DNA of 54,551 nucleotides from Caldibacillus thermoamylovorans (GTDB lineage Bacteria; Bacillota; Bacilli; Bacillales; Caldibacillaceae). Below are positions 7,862 through 16,583 of this stretch, piece by piece. The stretch lies in assembly GCF_000751775.1 (NCBI RefSeq), contig NZ_CCRF01000081.1, positions 1-54,551 of the forward strand, written 5' to 3'. Each line of letters starts with the position of its first letter. Within the stretch, counting starts at the first letter, position 1. The position numbers and the translations under genes were made by a program. The notes below the pieces were generated by a model. The model made no database searches and was not told the origin of the DNA. It saw only the letters and a list, made by a program, of their open reading frames with translations.

Positions 7862-7918
7862 ATGTATTGTACTCCATTATTTGAAAATGACGTACCAAAA
7901 GGACCCTTCTGCTCTTAA
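7862..7918 (+). CDS. 18-residue leader peptide of the EamA transporter gene
   Basis: MYCTPLFENDVPKGPFCS is encoded from ATG 7862 to TAA 7916-7918. It is preceded by GGGGGTGAT at 7848-7856, nearly the full anti-Shine-Dalgarno complement, five bases from the ATG. The peptide is rich in Pro and Cys, and its last codons overlap the 5' arm of a hairpin. Such peptides control inducible resistance genes by ribosome stalling. No function beyond a regulatory leader is expected. I do not know a named homologue. Confidence 0.7.
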   Translation: MYCTPLFENDVPKGPFCS

Positions 7919-7977
7919 TGGGGGAAGGTGACTGTTCTCTCCGTTAGGGGCATTCGACCTAAAGAAAAAACGGAGGG
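7905..7977 (+). promoter_or_regulatory. Attenuator hairpins that sequester the eamA Shine-Dalgarno
   Basis: A first stem pairs CCTTC (7905-7909, inside the leader ORF) with GAAGG (7924-7928). A second pairs CTCTCCG-TTAGG (7937-7948) with CCTAA (7958-7962) and CGGAGGG (7971-7977). The second stem buries GGAGGG, the ribosome binding site for the ATG at 7986. A ribosome held on the leader could rearrange these stems and expose the site, the classic erm/cat-type translational attenuation layout. Confidence 0.7.
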
Positions 7978-7985
7978 TACAATAA

Positions 7986-8861
7986 ATGAAAAATACTTTA
8001 TTAGGTTCATTATATTTAATACTCGCATCAAGTATATGGGGCGGTATGTACGTTGTTGTTAAAGTTGTCGTATCGGTTATACCGCCACTGGAACTTGTGT
8101 GGATGCGCTATGTTGTGGCGATTTTCGCATTACTCGTGATTGGTTTCATCACTCGACAAAACTGGCGTATTGAGAAACGTTATGTTTTCATCATTATAGC
8201 CATTGGAATCATTGGTAATGCCATTTCCATCGTTACGCAGGAAACGGGTACAATGTTATCTTCAGCACAAATGGGAGCGATTATTACTTCATCAACGCCG
8301 GCATTTATGGTTGTATTTGCTCGTTTCATCCTAAAAGAAAAGTTAACGTTAAAAAAGGGACTTTCTGTTTGTTTAGCGACCATTGGAGTTTTTCTCATTG
8401 TTGGAATTGGAAATATGGATTTGTCCAGCAAACTTGGCGGCCTTTCCTTGGTTACTGCTGCTTTAACATGGGCATTGATGTCTGTACTGGTAAAACTTTT
8501 ACCGAGTGCTTATTCTCAAATTGTCGTAACGACCTATTCCATCATGGTAGCGCTAACCGTATTGACCCCTTTTGTTTTGCCACGGTTACACAAGATTCCT
8601 TTTTCTGAGTTGACTCAACCGACAATTTGGGGCGGAGTCTTGTATTTGGGTATTATCTCAACGGCATGTGGATTTCTTTTTTGGAATCGTGGATTACAAA
8701 TGCTTAACGCCTCAAGCGGGGGAATCTTTTTCTTTTTTCAGCCCGTGGTAGGAGCATTACTTGGATGGCTGATTCTTGGAGAAAGCTTAGGTATCATGTT
8801 TTGGATCGGATCCATCCTCATTTTCATTGGTGTTTTATTCGTCATCTTTGAGAAAAATTAG
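7986..8861 (+). CDS. EamA/DMT family transporter
   Basis: The 291 residues form two EamA repeats of five helices each (about 1-140 and 150-290). The repeats show WGGMYVVVKVV with MRYVVAIFALLVI in the first half and LTWALMSVLVKLLP with SGGIFFFFQPVVGALLGWLILGE in the second. These proteins export or import small metabolites or drugs through the inner membrane. The unusual feature is its upstream leader peptide with an RBS-hiding hairpin, which suggests induction by a translation inhibitor or an amino acid signal and hence possibly a resistance role. A strong terminator follows. Confidence 0.88.
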   Translation: MKNTLLGSLYLILASSIWGGMYVVVKVVVSVIPPLELVWMRYVVAIFALLVIGFITRQNWRIEKRYVFIIIAIGIIGNAISIVTQETGTMLSSAQMGAIITSSTPAFMVVFARFILKEKLTLKKGLSVCLATIGVFLIVGIGNMDLSSKLGGLSLVTAALTWALMSVLVKLLPSAYSQIVVTTYSIMVALTVLTPFVLPRLHKIPFSELTQPTIWGGVLYLGIISTACGFLFWNRGLQMLNASSGGIFFFFQPVVGALLGWLILGESLGIMFWIGSILIFIGVLFVIFEKN

Positions 8862-8866
8862 CATGC

Positions 8867-8900
8867 AAAAACCCCTTCGCCCGCTTCTGAAGGGGTTTTT
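8867..8900 (+). terminator. Terminator of the EamA transporter gene
   Basis: A 12-bp perfect stem (AAAAACCCCTTC with GAAGGGGTTTTT) and a T run lie 5 bp after the stop codon. Confidence 0.9.
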
Positions 8901-9020
8901 TAGTCAGCATTTTAAATTCAGCGTTTTGAGGGTTTTTAATCAGTATGTTAAAAATAAATCCGTCATACTTAAACAAATACGTATGATTAAAAAACAAGAA
9001 TGCTAAGTCATTGTATTCAT

Positions 9021-10240
9021 TTAAATATTTTCTTGTTTGAGATCATCAATAATGTTTTCCTTTTTCACCTTACTGCTGGAATAAAGCATGGTCACTCCAA
9101 CGATGATAAATACTCCCAAAACCGTTACGAGAAGACTGACCCAGGGCAAATTAAATCGATACGCAAAACTGTTACTAAACGATCTATACATGAGATACAT
9201 AATTACCAAACTAATGGGTAATCCATATAATAAAGCCTTCATCCCATAAAAGATGCTCTCATAATTTAACATCTTATTAAATCCTTTTGGTGTCATACCT
9301 ACCGATTTCAACATGGCAAATTCTCGTTTTCTTAATGCTATGCTGGTAGAGATTGTATTAAAAATATTTGCTACGGAAACTGCCGAGATTAGTAATACAA
9401 AACCATATACAAATACCTGAATGATTCTACTCATCTGTTCATCCTGAATACGAGAATGATACACATTATATATACTTGGCTGAATGGAAAGATTCATTTC
9501 ATCAACTTGTTCTTCTGTTTTTATTGGATCTTTACTGTTTAAATATAGATAGTAGTAAGATTCATCAATAATATTTTGGTGTTCAGCAAGTAATTTGTTT
9601 AAAGTATCCTCTGAAACAACGACATGAATTTCTCCGGGGGATATCATTTTTCTTAACCCCATTGGTTGTTTATCCGTCAATGCAACAATTTCAACTTTAT
9701 TTACATCCTTTATCTTCCCGGTATCCAAATCCTCGTATTGCAAATCTAATAAATCACCGACTTCAACATTTACGGCTTTCTCTTTCACATACTGCTTTTT
9801 TTCGATATCCTGATAATTATTTTTATTAATAACAATCGCCGGCAATTTATTTTCTTGATTCAACAAATCATCATTAACACCAATTTGCTCAGCATAAGCT
9901 TGTAAACTCGATTGATCCAAAGCATGAAGGATTACTTGAAACTTTATTTTTCCATTTTCTGAATGAATGACATAATTGCGAACACTATCTGGAACTTTTG
10001 CTTCGTCAATTTGCGAAACAAAGGTAAAATCTTGCATTATGATACGTTCTGTAACGCCATCCAGTTCTGTTATTTTTTCGAAGGCTTGTTTTGCTTCACT
10101 GCCATAATGTCCATTGAACAGTACACTCATATCATAATCCGGACCATCTTGAGTCATTGAAAAAGATTCTTGCATCGTTTTTGTAAAATACGAGACCGAT
10201 AAAAACAGAACAATACTAATCACTAATGAAATGACTGTAG
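9021..10240 (-). pseudogene. FtsX-like ABC transporter permease, N-terminally truncated by deletion
   Basis: About 400 residues remain. They comprise most of the first helix (the frame reads ATVISLVISIVLFLSVSYF back to about 10240), a large extracellular domain of about 230 residues, and three C-terminal helices with the FtsX signature KREFAMLKSVGMTPKGF. Family members have an N-terminal cytoplasmic stretch, and some have further helices, before this point. Here the frame runs straight into response-regulator sequence instead. The ATG at 10223 is internal to helix 1 and has no convincing RBS. The gene is probably dead, a relic of a peptide-sensing two-component/ABC locus. Confidence 0.8.
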
Positions 10241-10389
10241 CTTAAATCAAACTGTTCTAAATTCAGTTCAATCAGTGTTTCTGCAGATTGGAAATCACTG
10301 CATATTATTGTCTCATATTGTTCTTGTTGCAAGGTATACTCAAGCCCGGCAGCAATTGTATGATCATCTTCAACGATAAGAATTTTCAT
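10241..10389 (-). pseudogene. N-terminal fragment of an OmpR-family response regulator
   Basis: From ATG 10389 (AAGGAAG upstream) the frame encodes MKILIVEDDHTIAAGLEYTLQQ and continues to LNLEQFDL, the first half of a receiver domain just before the phospho-aspartate. It then switches to unrelated residues and stops. The switch point, about 10240, is where permease sequence begins. A deletion therefore removed the rest of the regulator, presumably a sensor kinase and an ATPase, and the permease start. Confidence 0.8.
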
Positions 10390-10531
10390 CTGAACATCTT
10401 CCTTATTCATTCTCTAATTTCATAATCTCACTTTTCCAATATTAAACATTCAATCTTTAATTAGCGAAGAACGAAGAACCTAATTTCTTAGTGCCTCTTT
10501 GTTAAAAATATCTCATTAACAGTATTTCTAA

Positions 10532-11149
10532 TCAATCAAAATAAACAGGTTCCTGAGGATTATTAACTTGCCGGAATAGCATCTCAATTTGGGATCTTGT
10601 GTTTCGACCTTCAGACAATTTTGGTAACTCATTCTCGGCAAAAAAGCCAACAGCAGTTGTTTCAATTCCCGTTTGAGGTCCGCCCCCAATAATTTCACAT
10701 TGGATAAATATTTTGTAAACATGATAGGGGGACGGGGGATGGGGATGACACTTTTTATCAAGTACCCCTAACAGCTTGACCGGTTTTACATCAAACCCCG
10801 ATTCTTCCTTCACTTCTTTTATAGCAACTTCACTTGGTGTTAATCCAATATCTGCCCAGCCCCCGGGCAAAGACCAACTATCATCACTGTTTTCCTTAAC
10901 TAGCAAAATTTTATTATCCTCGAAAATTACTGCTCGTATATCCACTTTAGGCGTTGGATAACCCGTTTCATTTGCAAAGAGATTTTTCAATACGGACTGG
11001 TCCACTTTCGTATATTGTGACATAATTTCCATACTGATTTCTCGGATTTGTTCAAATCTTTCTAAGTCATATACATCTCTTGAATAGGTTAATCCTGCCT
11101 GTGCAATTGATTGCAGTTCTTTCGCCCATTCGAGCCATTTCGGTTCCAT
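10532..11149 (-). CDS. NUDIX hydrolase with Nudix_N_2 domain (YjhB-like)
   Basis: The 205 residues consist of an N-terminal helical domain (about 1-60; WLEWAKELQSIAQAGLTYSRDVYDLERFEQIREI) typical of this NUDIX subfamily, then a NUDIX domain (about 65-195). Its box reads GGWADIGLTPSEVAIKEVKEESGF, with Leu and Lys replacing the canonical Glu and Arg at two positions. The metal-binding EVKEE core is intact. Relatives hydrolyse ADP-ribose or related nucleoside diphosphate compounds in the cytoplasm. The gene stands alone and its ATG is preceded by AAGGGAAAATGTTCT. Confidence 0.85.
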   Translation of the reverse strand: MEPKWLEWAKELQSIAQAGLTYSRDVYDLERFEQIREISMEIMSQYTKVDQSVLKNLFANETGYPTPKVDIRAVIFEDNKILLVKENSDDSWSLPGGWADIGLTPSEVAIKEVKEESGFDVKPVKLLGVLDKKCHPHPPSPYHVYKIFIQCEIIGGGPQTGIETTAVGFFAENELPKLSEGRNTRSQIEMLFRQVNNPQEPVYFD

Positions 11150-11225
11150 AGAACATTTTCCCTTCTTTTTGTTTTATCGATGAAACGTGATACTATCAGC
11201 GAACAAAGTCCTTTAATATAAGCTA

Positions 11226-11516
11226 TTATTTTTCATAAATTACCTTGCCGTCACGTTCAATTTGTTGCTTAATTTCCGTATTTAAAGAATCGCAAAAAAG
11301 CACATCACAGGAATAAATACCTACAAGATCATCAATATCACGAATCACCTTTCCCTTTTTCGTTCCTGAATAATCAATGCATAAGTCAATATCAGAATTG
11401 AATTTTGCCGTATTTTTAGCACGTGAGCCAAATAAAATGACCTTTCGAATTTCAGTGTCACTTTGAAAATAGGTCATAAGACGCTCAAATACTCGTTCAC
11501 TAATTCCATACATCAT
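11226..11516 (-). CDS. MntA-type nucleotidyltransferase (antitoxin of HEPN/MNT pair)
   Basis: The roughly 96 residues carry the minimal nucleotidyltransferase core GSRAKNTAKFNSDIDLCIDY (GSx10DxD), plus a further acidic strand around SCDVLFCDSL. In known HEPN/MNT systems this protein adds AMP to a tyrosine of the HEPN toxin and silences it. The gene overlaps the HEPN gene, so they are translationally coupled. A TTG at 11522 is also in frame; I prefer ATG 11516 or 11513. Confidence 0.85.
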   Translation of the reverse strand: MMYGISERVFERLMTYFQSDTEIRKVILFGSRAKNTAKFNSDIDLCIDYSGTKKGKVIRDIDDLVGIYSCDVLFCDSLNTEIKQQIERDGKVIYEK

Positions 11517-11958
11517 TGTCAATCACTTCTTCTTTAATTTTTTGAAGCAATGCTTCGAGTTGATAAACGTATTCATTGACAATTTTCTGCATAATTTTTT
11601 CGTAGTCATCTTCATTATAGACATGTGCAGTTGCATTTCGTGAACTTAAGATATCATCCCATATATCAATTTGTTCAATCCATCCCTCAATAAACGCTTG
11701 TCGATAGCACGCTCTCGGACTATTCAACTCCAAACCGGATGCCTTAAAAATTTTAGACAACAGTTTCCAAAGCTGATCTTCAAGAATTTCATATTTTTTT
11801 ACAATCGAATCTCTGTACACTTCTTTCAATAATTCATTCCCGGGTGGAATTATTTGTTGGGAGGCTGAAATCACATTTTTTAAATGTAATAATAATCGAA
11901 ATGCATATTGGTACGACAACGTGATGGACTCCTTATATTTAGCAAATAAGTCATTCAT
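11500..11958 (-). CDS. HEPN-domain protein (toxin of HEPN/MNT pair, HI0074-like)
   Basis: This all-helical 152-residue protein has the HEPN motif R-N-x-x-x-H as RNATAHVY (near residue 112), preceded by FIEGWIEQIDIWDDILSS. The C-terminal YQLEALLQKIKEE helix is also typical. The Tyr after the catalytic His matches the residue AMPylated in characterised pairs. The start is ATG 11958 with AAGGAG at 11968-11973; an upstream in-frame start would precede that RBS. With the overlapping MntA gene it forms a toxin-antitoxin unit that probably acts on RNA. A plain substrate-binding partner role is the alternative. Confidence 0.82.
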   Translation of the reverse strand: MNDLFAKYKESITLSYQYAFRLLLHLKNVISASQQIIPPGNELLKEVYRDSIVKKYEILEDQLWKLLSKIFKASGLELNSPRACYRQAFIEGWIEQIDIWDDILSSRNATAHVYNEDDYEKIMQKIVNEYVYQLEALLQKIKEEVIDNDVWN

Positions 11959-12152
11959 GAGAACCCTCTCCTTAACCATTTGTTTATTTCCATTTCCTCA
12001 ACTTAGGTAAAAAATAGCAATAGTCATATGTATTATTATACATGTTTATCATACGTTTACATATACAGGCTGATTGATGGTTATTAATATAAAAACTTAC
12101 CAAAATGAATTGTCGATAGCCAATAAGTCTTTCTACATGCTCATGTCAATTA

Positions 12153-12641
12153 TCATAAATTCTCTATCTCACATTCCTTCAAATGCTGCCATTGAATTCC
12201 GATATGACCGATTCCAAGAATAATAATAGAGATAATAAGCCAAATCACCTTCCAATAAATCCCCAGCAGCAGAAATGCCAATACCGGTAAAAGGGCTCCT
12301 GGAACCGGGATTCCAAAGAGGCTTCCATAAAAATCTTTTAGCGTATGTTTACTTTTAAAATACCGTATCCAGAAAACTCCATAAATTATCATCAAAATAA
12401 AAGATATAATTAGCCATAAACTCCAATGGGAAAATGGTTTCAGATTAAAGTCATTGAAAATTAAAACCACGCAGGAAACAGCCACCTGTCCAACACGTTC
12501 CAGCCACAATAATATCTTATTTTCATTCGAGACGATATTCTGGTAATTTACAGGTTTAAACTTTGTCCAGAGAATATTCGGAATGAACAGCATCAATAGA
12601 TAAATAAAACCCACATATGAAAATCCAAAGTGTCCGAACAC
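12153..12641 (-). CDS. Conserved membrane protein of unknown function
   Basis: From GTG 12641 (GGAGG eight bases upstream; the TTG-initiated longer frame would put that RBS inside the gene) the protein has about 162 residues with five hydrophobic helices. These fall near residues 8-25, 48-65, 73-92, 112-130 and 132-150. The C-terminus is IGIQWQHLKECEIENL. It is monocistronic. I do not recognise a characterised family and infer only an integral membrane location. Confidence 0.65.
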   Translation of the reverse strand: MFGHFGFSYVGFIYLLMLFIPNILWTKFKPVNYQNIVSNENKILLWLERVGQVAVSCVVLIFNDFNLKPFSHWSLWLIISFILMIIYGVFWIRYFKSKHTLKDFYGSLFGIPVPGALLPVLAFLLLGIYWKVIWLIISIIILGIGHIGIQWQHLKECEIENL

Positions 12642-12739
12642 GGTAGCGTCCTCCAATAATTCTTTTTAAATTGAGTTCACATTCTTGTATACCACTTTGA
12701 TAAACATTTTTTATCAAAATTAACAAGAAATCTTATCTA

Positions 12740-13501
12740 TTAATGAAAAAATCTCGCCAATTCTTCCACTTTCTCGGTTATATCTTTTTCTATGTCATCA
12801 TGAATGGGTAACTGTTCCTCTGCAAACGGCTTAAGCTTGGAATGGTCTCCAATCATCACCGAATGTTTTGCATGTTGAAACATGGATACATCATTAGCAT
12901 CATTACCAAATGCAATATATTCTCCTTCGATAACGCCTAACTGCTGTAATCCTGACCATTTATTAATTCCTTTTGGACTGATGTCTAGCACCCCTTCATT
13001 GCCATGGACGTTAACGACCACATCCAGTTTGGCAAGGTCCTGTTCTAATAGACCAATATTTTTGGAAGTAAGCATGAGTATTTTTACAATTGGGTTTAGT
13101 TCAGTTAATGGTCTATTAATTGCAAGTTTTTGCGGATCAAGATTATGTAAAATGGGATGATCTGCCGGTCCTGTATAGGCATAATCCCAAGAACTATCGA
13201 TTAAATAGGTAACCTCATATAACTCTATTAATCTTTTAATTTTTAAAAGCGTTTTGGTGTCGAAATGTACGGTTGAAATAATTTCACCATGATTTGCAAC
13301 AATTGCCCCGTTTCCACCAATCATTGGATAAGTATGAAACCTTTTATCAAGCACGGGAAGTAAATCACGAATCGGCCTTGCAGAAGCGAAAATCACTTGA
13401 TGTCCTTGTGTTTCCAATTTTTCTAGCGATTTCAGGATTCTTTCTGAAACGGGTTGACCTTTAAAACAAATCGTACCATCCAAATCAAATACAAATTTCA
13501 A
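12740..13501 (-). CDS. HAD-superfamily Cof-type phosphatase
   Basis: The 253 residues show motif I FVFDLDGTICF at the extreme N-terminus, motif II in VIFASARPIRD, a C2-type cap in the middle, motif III Lys in SPKGINKWSG, and motif IV GNDANDVSMFQHA. It is a cytoplasmic sugar- or nucleotide-phosphate phosphatase of the Cof/YwpJ type. The start is TTG 13501, nine bases after AGGAG; a GTG at 13510 is too close to that site. Confidence 0.87.
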   Translation of the reverse strand: MKFVFDLDGTICFKGQPVSERILKSLEKLETQGHQVIFASARPIRDLLPVLDKRFHTYPMIGGNGAIVANHGEIISTVHFDTKTLLKIKRLIELYEVTYLIDSSWDYAYTGPADHPILHNLDPQKLAINRPLTELNPIVKILMLTSKNIGLLEQDLAKLDVVVNVHGNEGVLDISPKGINKWSGLQQLGVIEGEYIAFGNDANDVSMFQHAKHSVMIGDHSKLKPFAEEQLPIHDDIEKDITEKVEELARFFH

Positions 13502-13530
13502 GAAGACCACTCCTAGTAAGTTTTCCTTGG

Positions 13531-13582
13531 CTAATAGGAAAGTAAAAATTTTTCAATTTCTACTTTCCTAACGCATAAGTGC
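13531..13582 (-). repeat. Inverted copy of the 7627-7682 hairpin module
   Basis: Read on the minus strand this 52-bp stretch matches 7627-7682 with two substitutions and one 3-base indel. It includes the GGAAAGTA/TACTTTCC hairpin and the shared GCACTTATGCGTT flank. It lies just upstream of the HAD gene. A small palindrome with CGGCAATTGCCG follows at about 13614-13625. Confidence 0.8.
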
Positions 13583-13751
13583 TCTTGCGGCTCTGTCGTC
13601 GCCTAAAGGATCGGCAATTGCCGAGTTTTCTTTATCATTATTATAGTACTTTATTATGGGACATTTCAAATGGTTTTGTTTCATACACGGCTTATCGATC
13701 GTTTCTATAGGGCAACTCTCCTCCTTACTGGACATTTATACATAAACGAAC

Positions 13752-13784
13752 AAAAAACCCAGCCATTTTAAGACTGGGCTTTGC
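13752..13784 (-). terminator. Terminator of the zinc-ribbon gene
   Basis: On the minus strand GCCCAG pairs with CTGGGT and is followed by TTTTTTG. It is 15-20 bp downstream of the stop of the gene at 13800. Confidence 0.8.
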
Positions 13785-13799
13785 AAATCATTTTTTATA

Positions 13800-14255
13800 T
13801 TATACAGGTACAGTGTTTAGTTCCTTTAAGGAATAATGATTTAATATAATCCCTTTTGTTATTAAGAAACGTTCGAATAGTTCATCCATATAGTTATTAA
13901 AGGCTTCTTTTTGAGCATGATTAGAGTGAATCATTAATTCCATATGGTAAGGTTTATAACTGGTTATCCCCCCATCTTGTCCAGTTTCAACCATATATTT
14001 CAAAATGTTATAGCCATCCTGTTCAAGTTGGGAATTCAGTTTATTCATATATTCTTTAAAAGCGATAAGATTTTGGTCCTTTGCTTGAAAGTCAAGAACT
14101 AAAGCATAGTCTTCTTCAGCGTTTGGATTAAGCTGTTTCTCATGATAGTCGGTTTCTGCGTTGTTCCCCTCAAACCATAAATCACAACTGGGACAATAAT
14201 AAGCATCATCGATAAAACGATAATACATTTCGTGTTTACAGACAGAACATTTCAT
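13800..14255 (-). CDS. Zinc-ribbon protein of unknown function
   Basis: The 151 residues open with CSVCKHEMYYRFIDDAYYCPSC, a four-cysteine zinc ribbon (CxxC-x15-CxxC). A roughly 110-residue alpha/beta region follows with no motif I can name. The start is well supported by AAAGGGATG ahead of the ATG, and a terminator follows. It is cytoplasmic, with no membrane segments. A nucleic-acid or protein adaptor role would be typical of such ribbons but is not shown here. Confidence 0.7.
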   Translation of the reverse strand: MKCSVCKHEMYYRFIDDAYYCPSCDLWFEGNNAETDYHEKQLNPNAEEDYALVLDFQAKDQNLIAFKEYMNKLNSQLEQDGYNILKYMVETGQDGGITSYKPYHMELMIHSNHAQKEAFNNYMDELFERFLITKGIILNHYSLKELNTVPV

Positions 14256-14720
14256 ACCGGCACATCCCTTTTCTTTTAGATATCACCCCTATTATAAAGG
14301 AGAAAGCGTAGTATGAATCTTACAATTCTGTTACGGTTTTCACAAACATAAATTTTAAGCAGTTCACTACAATACAGCCCAATTTATATGTTAATATCCT
14401 AAGAACAAAGTATCACTTTAAACATTAATCAAACAAATATGAATCCAGTTAGAAGGAAGGTTTTTCACTCCGATAATCGTTAGTTAAACCAGTTACTTTT
14501 TTCGGATAACTGCATCCTCCCTCAACAAAACAGAATGGTAATTTCCTATTTGCCTACTTATGACAGACTATTATAAGATAAAATTAACTAGTAAAGGTAG
14601 TGAGCATATTTTTGACAGAGCAATACATACACAAATTGATTGTAGACAACGTTTGTTTCAATAATATAATTGTCAAAATTTTTGCACACAACAACATAAT
14701 GAACGAATGGAGCATGTATC
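14256..14720. other. Intergenic region, no gene seen
   Basis: AT-rich spacer between the divergent zinc-ribbon and response-regulator genes. A TATAAT occurs at 14665-14670 with only a poor -35 (TTGTAG, 19 bp away). No convincing RNA, repeat or ORF was found. Confidence 0.5.
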
Positions 14721-15392
14721 ATGTACAAAATATTAATTGTTGAAGATGATATGGTGATTGCGAAAACGGTAAAAACGCATCTTGAATCATGGGGTTATGA
14801 GGTTGAGTATATTACTGATTTTCAAAATGTCATGTCTCATTTTGTTTCGTATGATCCGCAGTTGGTTTTATTGGATATCTCCCTCCCTTTTGTGAATGGG
14901 TTCACCTTATGTAATGAAATTCGGAAATTGTCCAAAGTTCCGATTATTTTTATCTCTTCCGCTTCCGATAATATGAATATTGTCATGGCGATTAGTATGG
15001 GAGGGGATGATTTTATTGCCAAACCATTCGACCTGACCATTCTCACATCAAAAGTACAGGCATTGCTTCGGCGTACGTATGATTTTACCGGACAAACAAA
15101 TTTATTAGAGCATCGTGGGGCGATTGTAAACACAAATGACGCCACATTAACCTATAATGGCCAAAAAATTGATTTAACGAAAAACGACCAAAAAATTTTG
15201 CATGTTCTTCTTGAAAATAAAGGGAAAACCGTTTCAAGAGATGTCTTGATGACTCGGCTATGGGAAACGGACAGCTTCATCGATGACAATACATTAACAG
15301 TAAATATTAATCGGCTTCGTAAAAAATTAGAAGCGATCGGGCTCCATGATTTTATAAAAACAAAGAAAGGACTCGGCTATTTGGTGGACTGA
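14721..15392 (+). CDS. bceR: BceR-like OmpR-family response regulator
   Basis: The 223 residues are a receiver domain (1-115; acidic pocket VEDD, phospho-acceptor Asp in LVLLDISLP, Thr/Ser in IFISSA, Lys in AKPF) and a winged-helix output domain (about 130-223; TKNDQKILHVLLENKGKTVSRDVLMTRLW). It is followed after 1 bp by a short two-helix kinase and further on by a BceAB-type transporter, the standard layout of peptide-antibiotic sensing modules. It should activate the transporter promoter at 16519-16592. Confidence 0.88.
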   Translation: MYKILIVEDDMVIAKTVKTHLESWGYEVEYITDFQNVMSHFVSYDPQLVLLDISLPFVNGFTLCNEIRKLSKVPIIFISSASDNMNIVMAISMGGDDFIAKPFDLTILTSKVQALLRRTYDFTGQTNLLEHRGAIVNTNDATLTYNGQKIDLTKNDQKILHVLLENKGKTVSRDVLMTRLWETDSFIDDNTLTVNINRLRKKLEAIGLHDFIKTKKGLGYLVD

Positions 15393-15393
15393 T

Positions 15394-16395
15394 ATGAAGA
15401 ATCATAGAGAAAATCTGCTGCTGCTATATTTACATAAAAATTGGAGACCGCTCGTATTGTCCACCCTTTTTGTCTTATGCTTTACCATTGTTTTTTCGCT
15501 TAGTCATCTGCCCCTTGCCCCGATTCTTTACGCCGTCCTTTTATGTCTATATATCGGTCTCATCTTTTTTATTGTTGATTTTTTAAAATTTATCAAGCGG
15601 TACAAAATGCTAAAAATTGCACACAAAACGATAACGGTGCAAATCAACCAATTACCTGTTCCTCAAAATGCGATTGAACGTCAATATCAAGAACTACTTC
15701 AAATTTTATATAAACATAAAAATGAATTAACCATTCAAGCCGACAATAAGCAAAAAGATTTAGTTGACTATTTTACCCAATGGACCCATCAAATCAAAAC
15801 ACCCATTGCGGCGATGCGGCTGCTTCTCCAATCGGACCAAACCGAGCAAAATTCCGAGTTGGAAATGGAATTGATGAAAATTGAGCAATATGTTGAATTT
15901 GTTCTGCAATATCTTCGTTTAGAAAATATGTCCAATGATCTTGTTTTAAAAAAATATGATTTGGATGGGATTATTAAGCAAGCGATCCGGAAAAATGCCA
16001 AATTATTCATTCGCAAAAAAATTAGCCTCAACTATGCCGGCGTTAATTTTACAGTGTTAACGGATGAGAAATGGCTGCTCTTCGTCATTGAACAAATTCT
16101 CTCCAACGCATTAAAGTATACAAAGGAAGGTTCGATTTCGATTTATACGAAGGGAAAAAGGCTGATTATTGAAGATACCGGCATTGGTATACGAGCGGAA
16201 GATTTGCCGCGAGTTTTTGAGAAAGGCTTTACCGGATACAACGGACGAGCCTTTAAACAATCGACCGGGATCGGCTTGTATCTTTGCAAACAAATTCTAG
16301 CAAAGTTGTCACATGATATATCCATCCAATCCGAAGTTGGAAAAGGAACTAAGGTCATTATTGATTTAGAGATGAAGGAAATCGGGGTGGAATAA
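15394..16395 (+). CDS. bceS: BceS-like intramembrane-sensing histidine kinase
   Basis: The 333 residues have two closely spaced N-terminal helices (about 17-35 and 40-62) with almost no extracellular loop, the hallmark of intramembrane-sensing kinases. The H-box HQIKTPIAAMRL (His near residue 132) and an HATPase domain (N box QILSNALKYTKEG, G1 EDTGIGI, G2 STGIGLYLC) follow. Kinases of this class do not bind the antibiotic themselves but read transport flux through the partner permease. The 1-bp gap after the regulator indicates a shared operon. Confidence 0.88.
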   Translation: MKNHRENLLLLYLHKNWRPLVLSTLFVLCFTIVFSLSHLPLAPILYAVLLCLYIGLIFFIVDFLKFIKRYKMLKIAHKTITVQINQLPVPQNAIERQYQELLQILYKHKNELTIQADNKQKDLVDYFTQWTHQIKTPIAAMRLLLQSDQTEQNSELEMELMKIEQYVEFVLQYLRLENMSNDLVLKKYDLDGIIKQAIRKNAKLFIRKKISLNYAGVNFTVLTDEKWLLFVIEQILSNALKYTKEGSISIYTKGKRLIIEDTGIGIRAEDLPRVFEKGFTGYNGRAFKQSTGIGLYLCKQILAKLSHDISIQSEVGKGTKVIIDLEMKEIGVE

Positions 16396-16518
16396 GTCCT
16401 CCCTATGAGTCTGTCCGATGAAGGCCACAACCGGTATAGCATGTATCAATCGTCCGATTAGCGATACATTTATTCAAGTCTATGCGGTGGTTCATGGACA
16501 GTCTTCGTTTTTTTCACC

Positions 16519-16532
16519 TTACAAAAATGTAA
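16519..16532 (+). promoter_or_regulatory. BceR binding site ahead of bceAB
   Basis: TTACA-AAAA-TGTAA is a perfect match to the TNACA-N4-TGTAA inverted repeat known for BceR-type regulators. A further half-like TCTGTAAG follows at about 16546. It sits about 55 bp upstream of the -10 box, as expected for activation. Confidence 0.8.
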
Positions 16533-16583
16533 GAATGAAGGCGAATCTGTAAGCAAAAGTTATGTCTGAACTGGTGGAATCAT

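Noticed and set aside
7740-7985. ykkC, T-box or other known riboswitch upstream of the EamA gene
   Set aside because: No conserved core motif of these classes is visible, whereas a leader peptide with an RBS-hiding stem explains the region.
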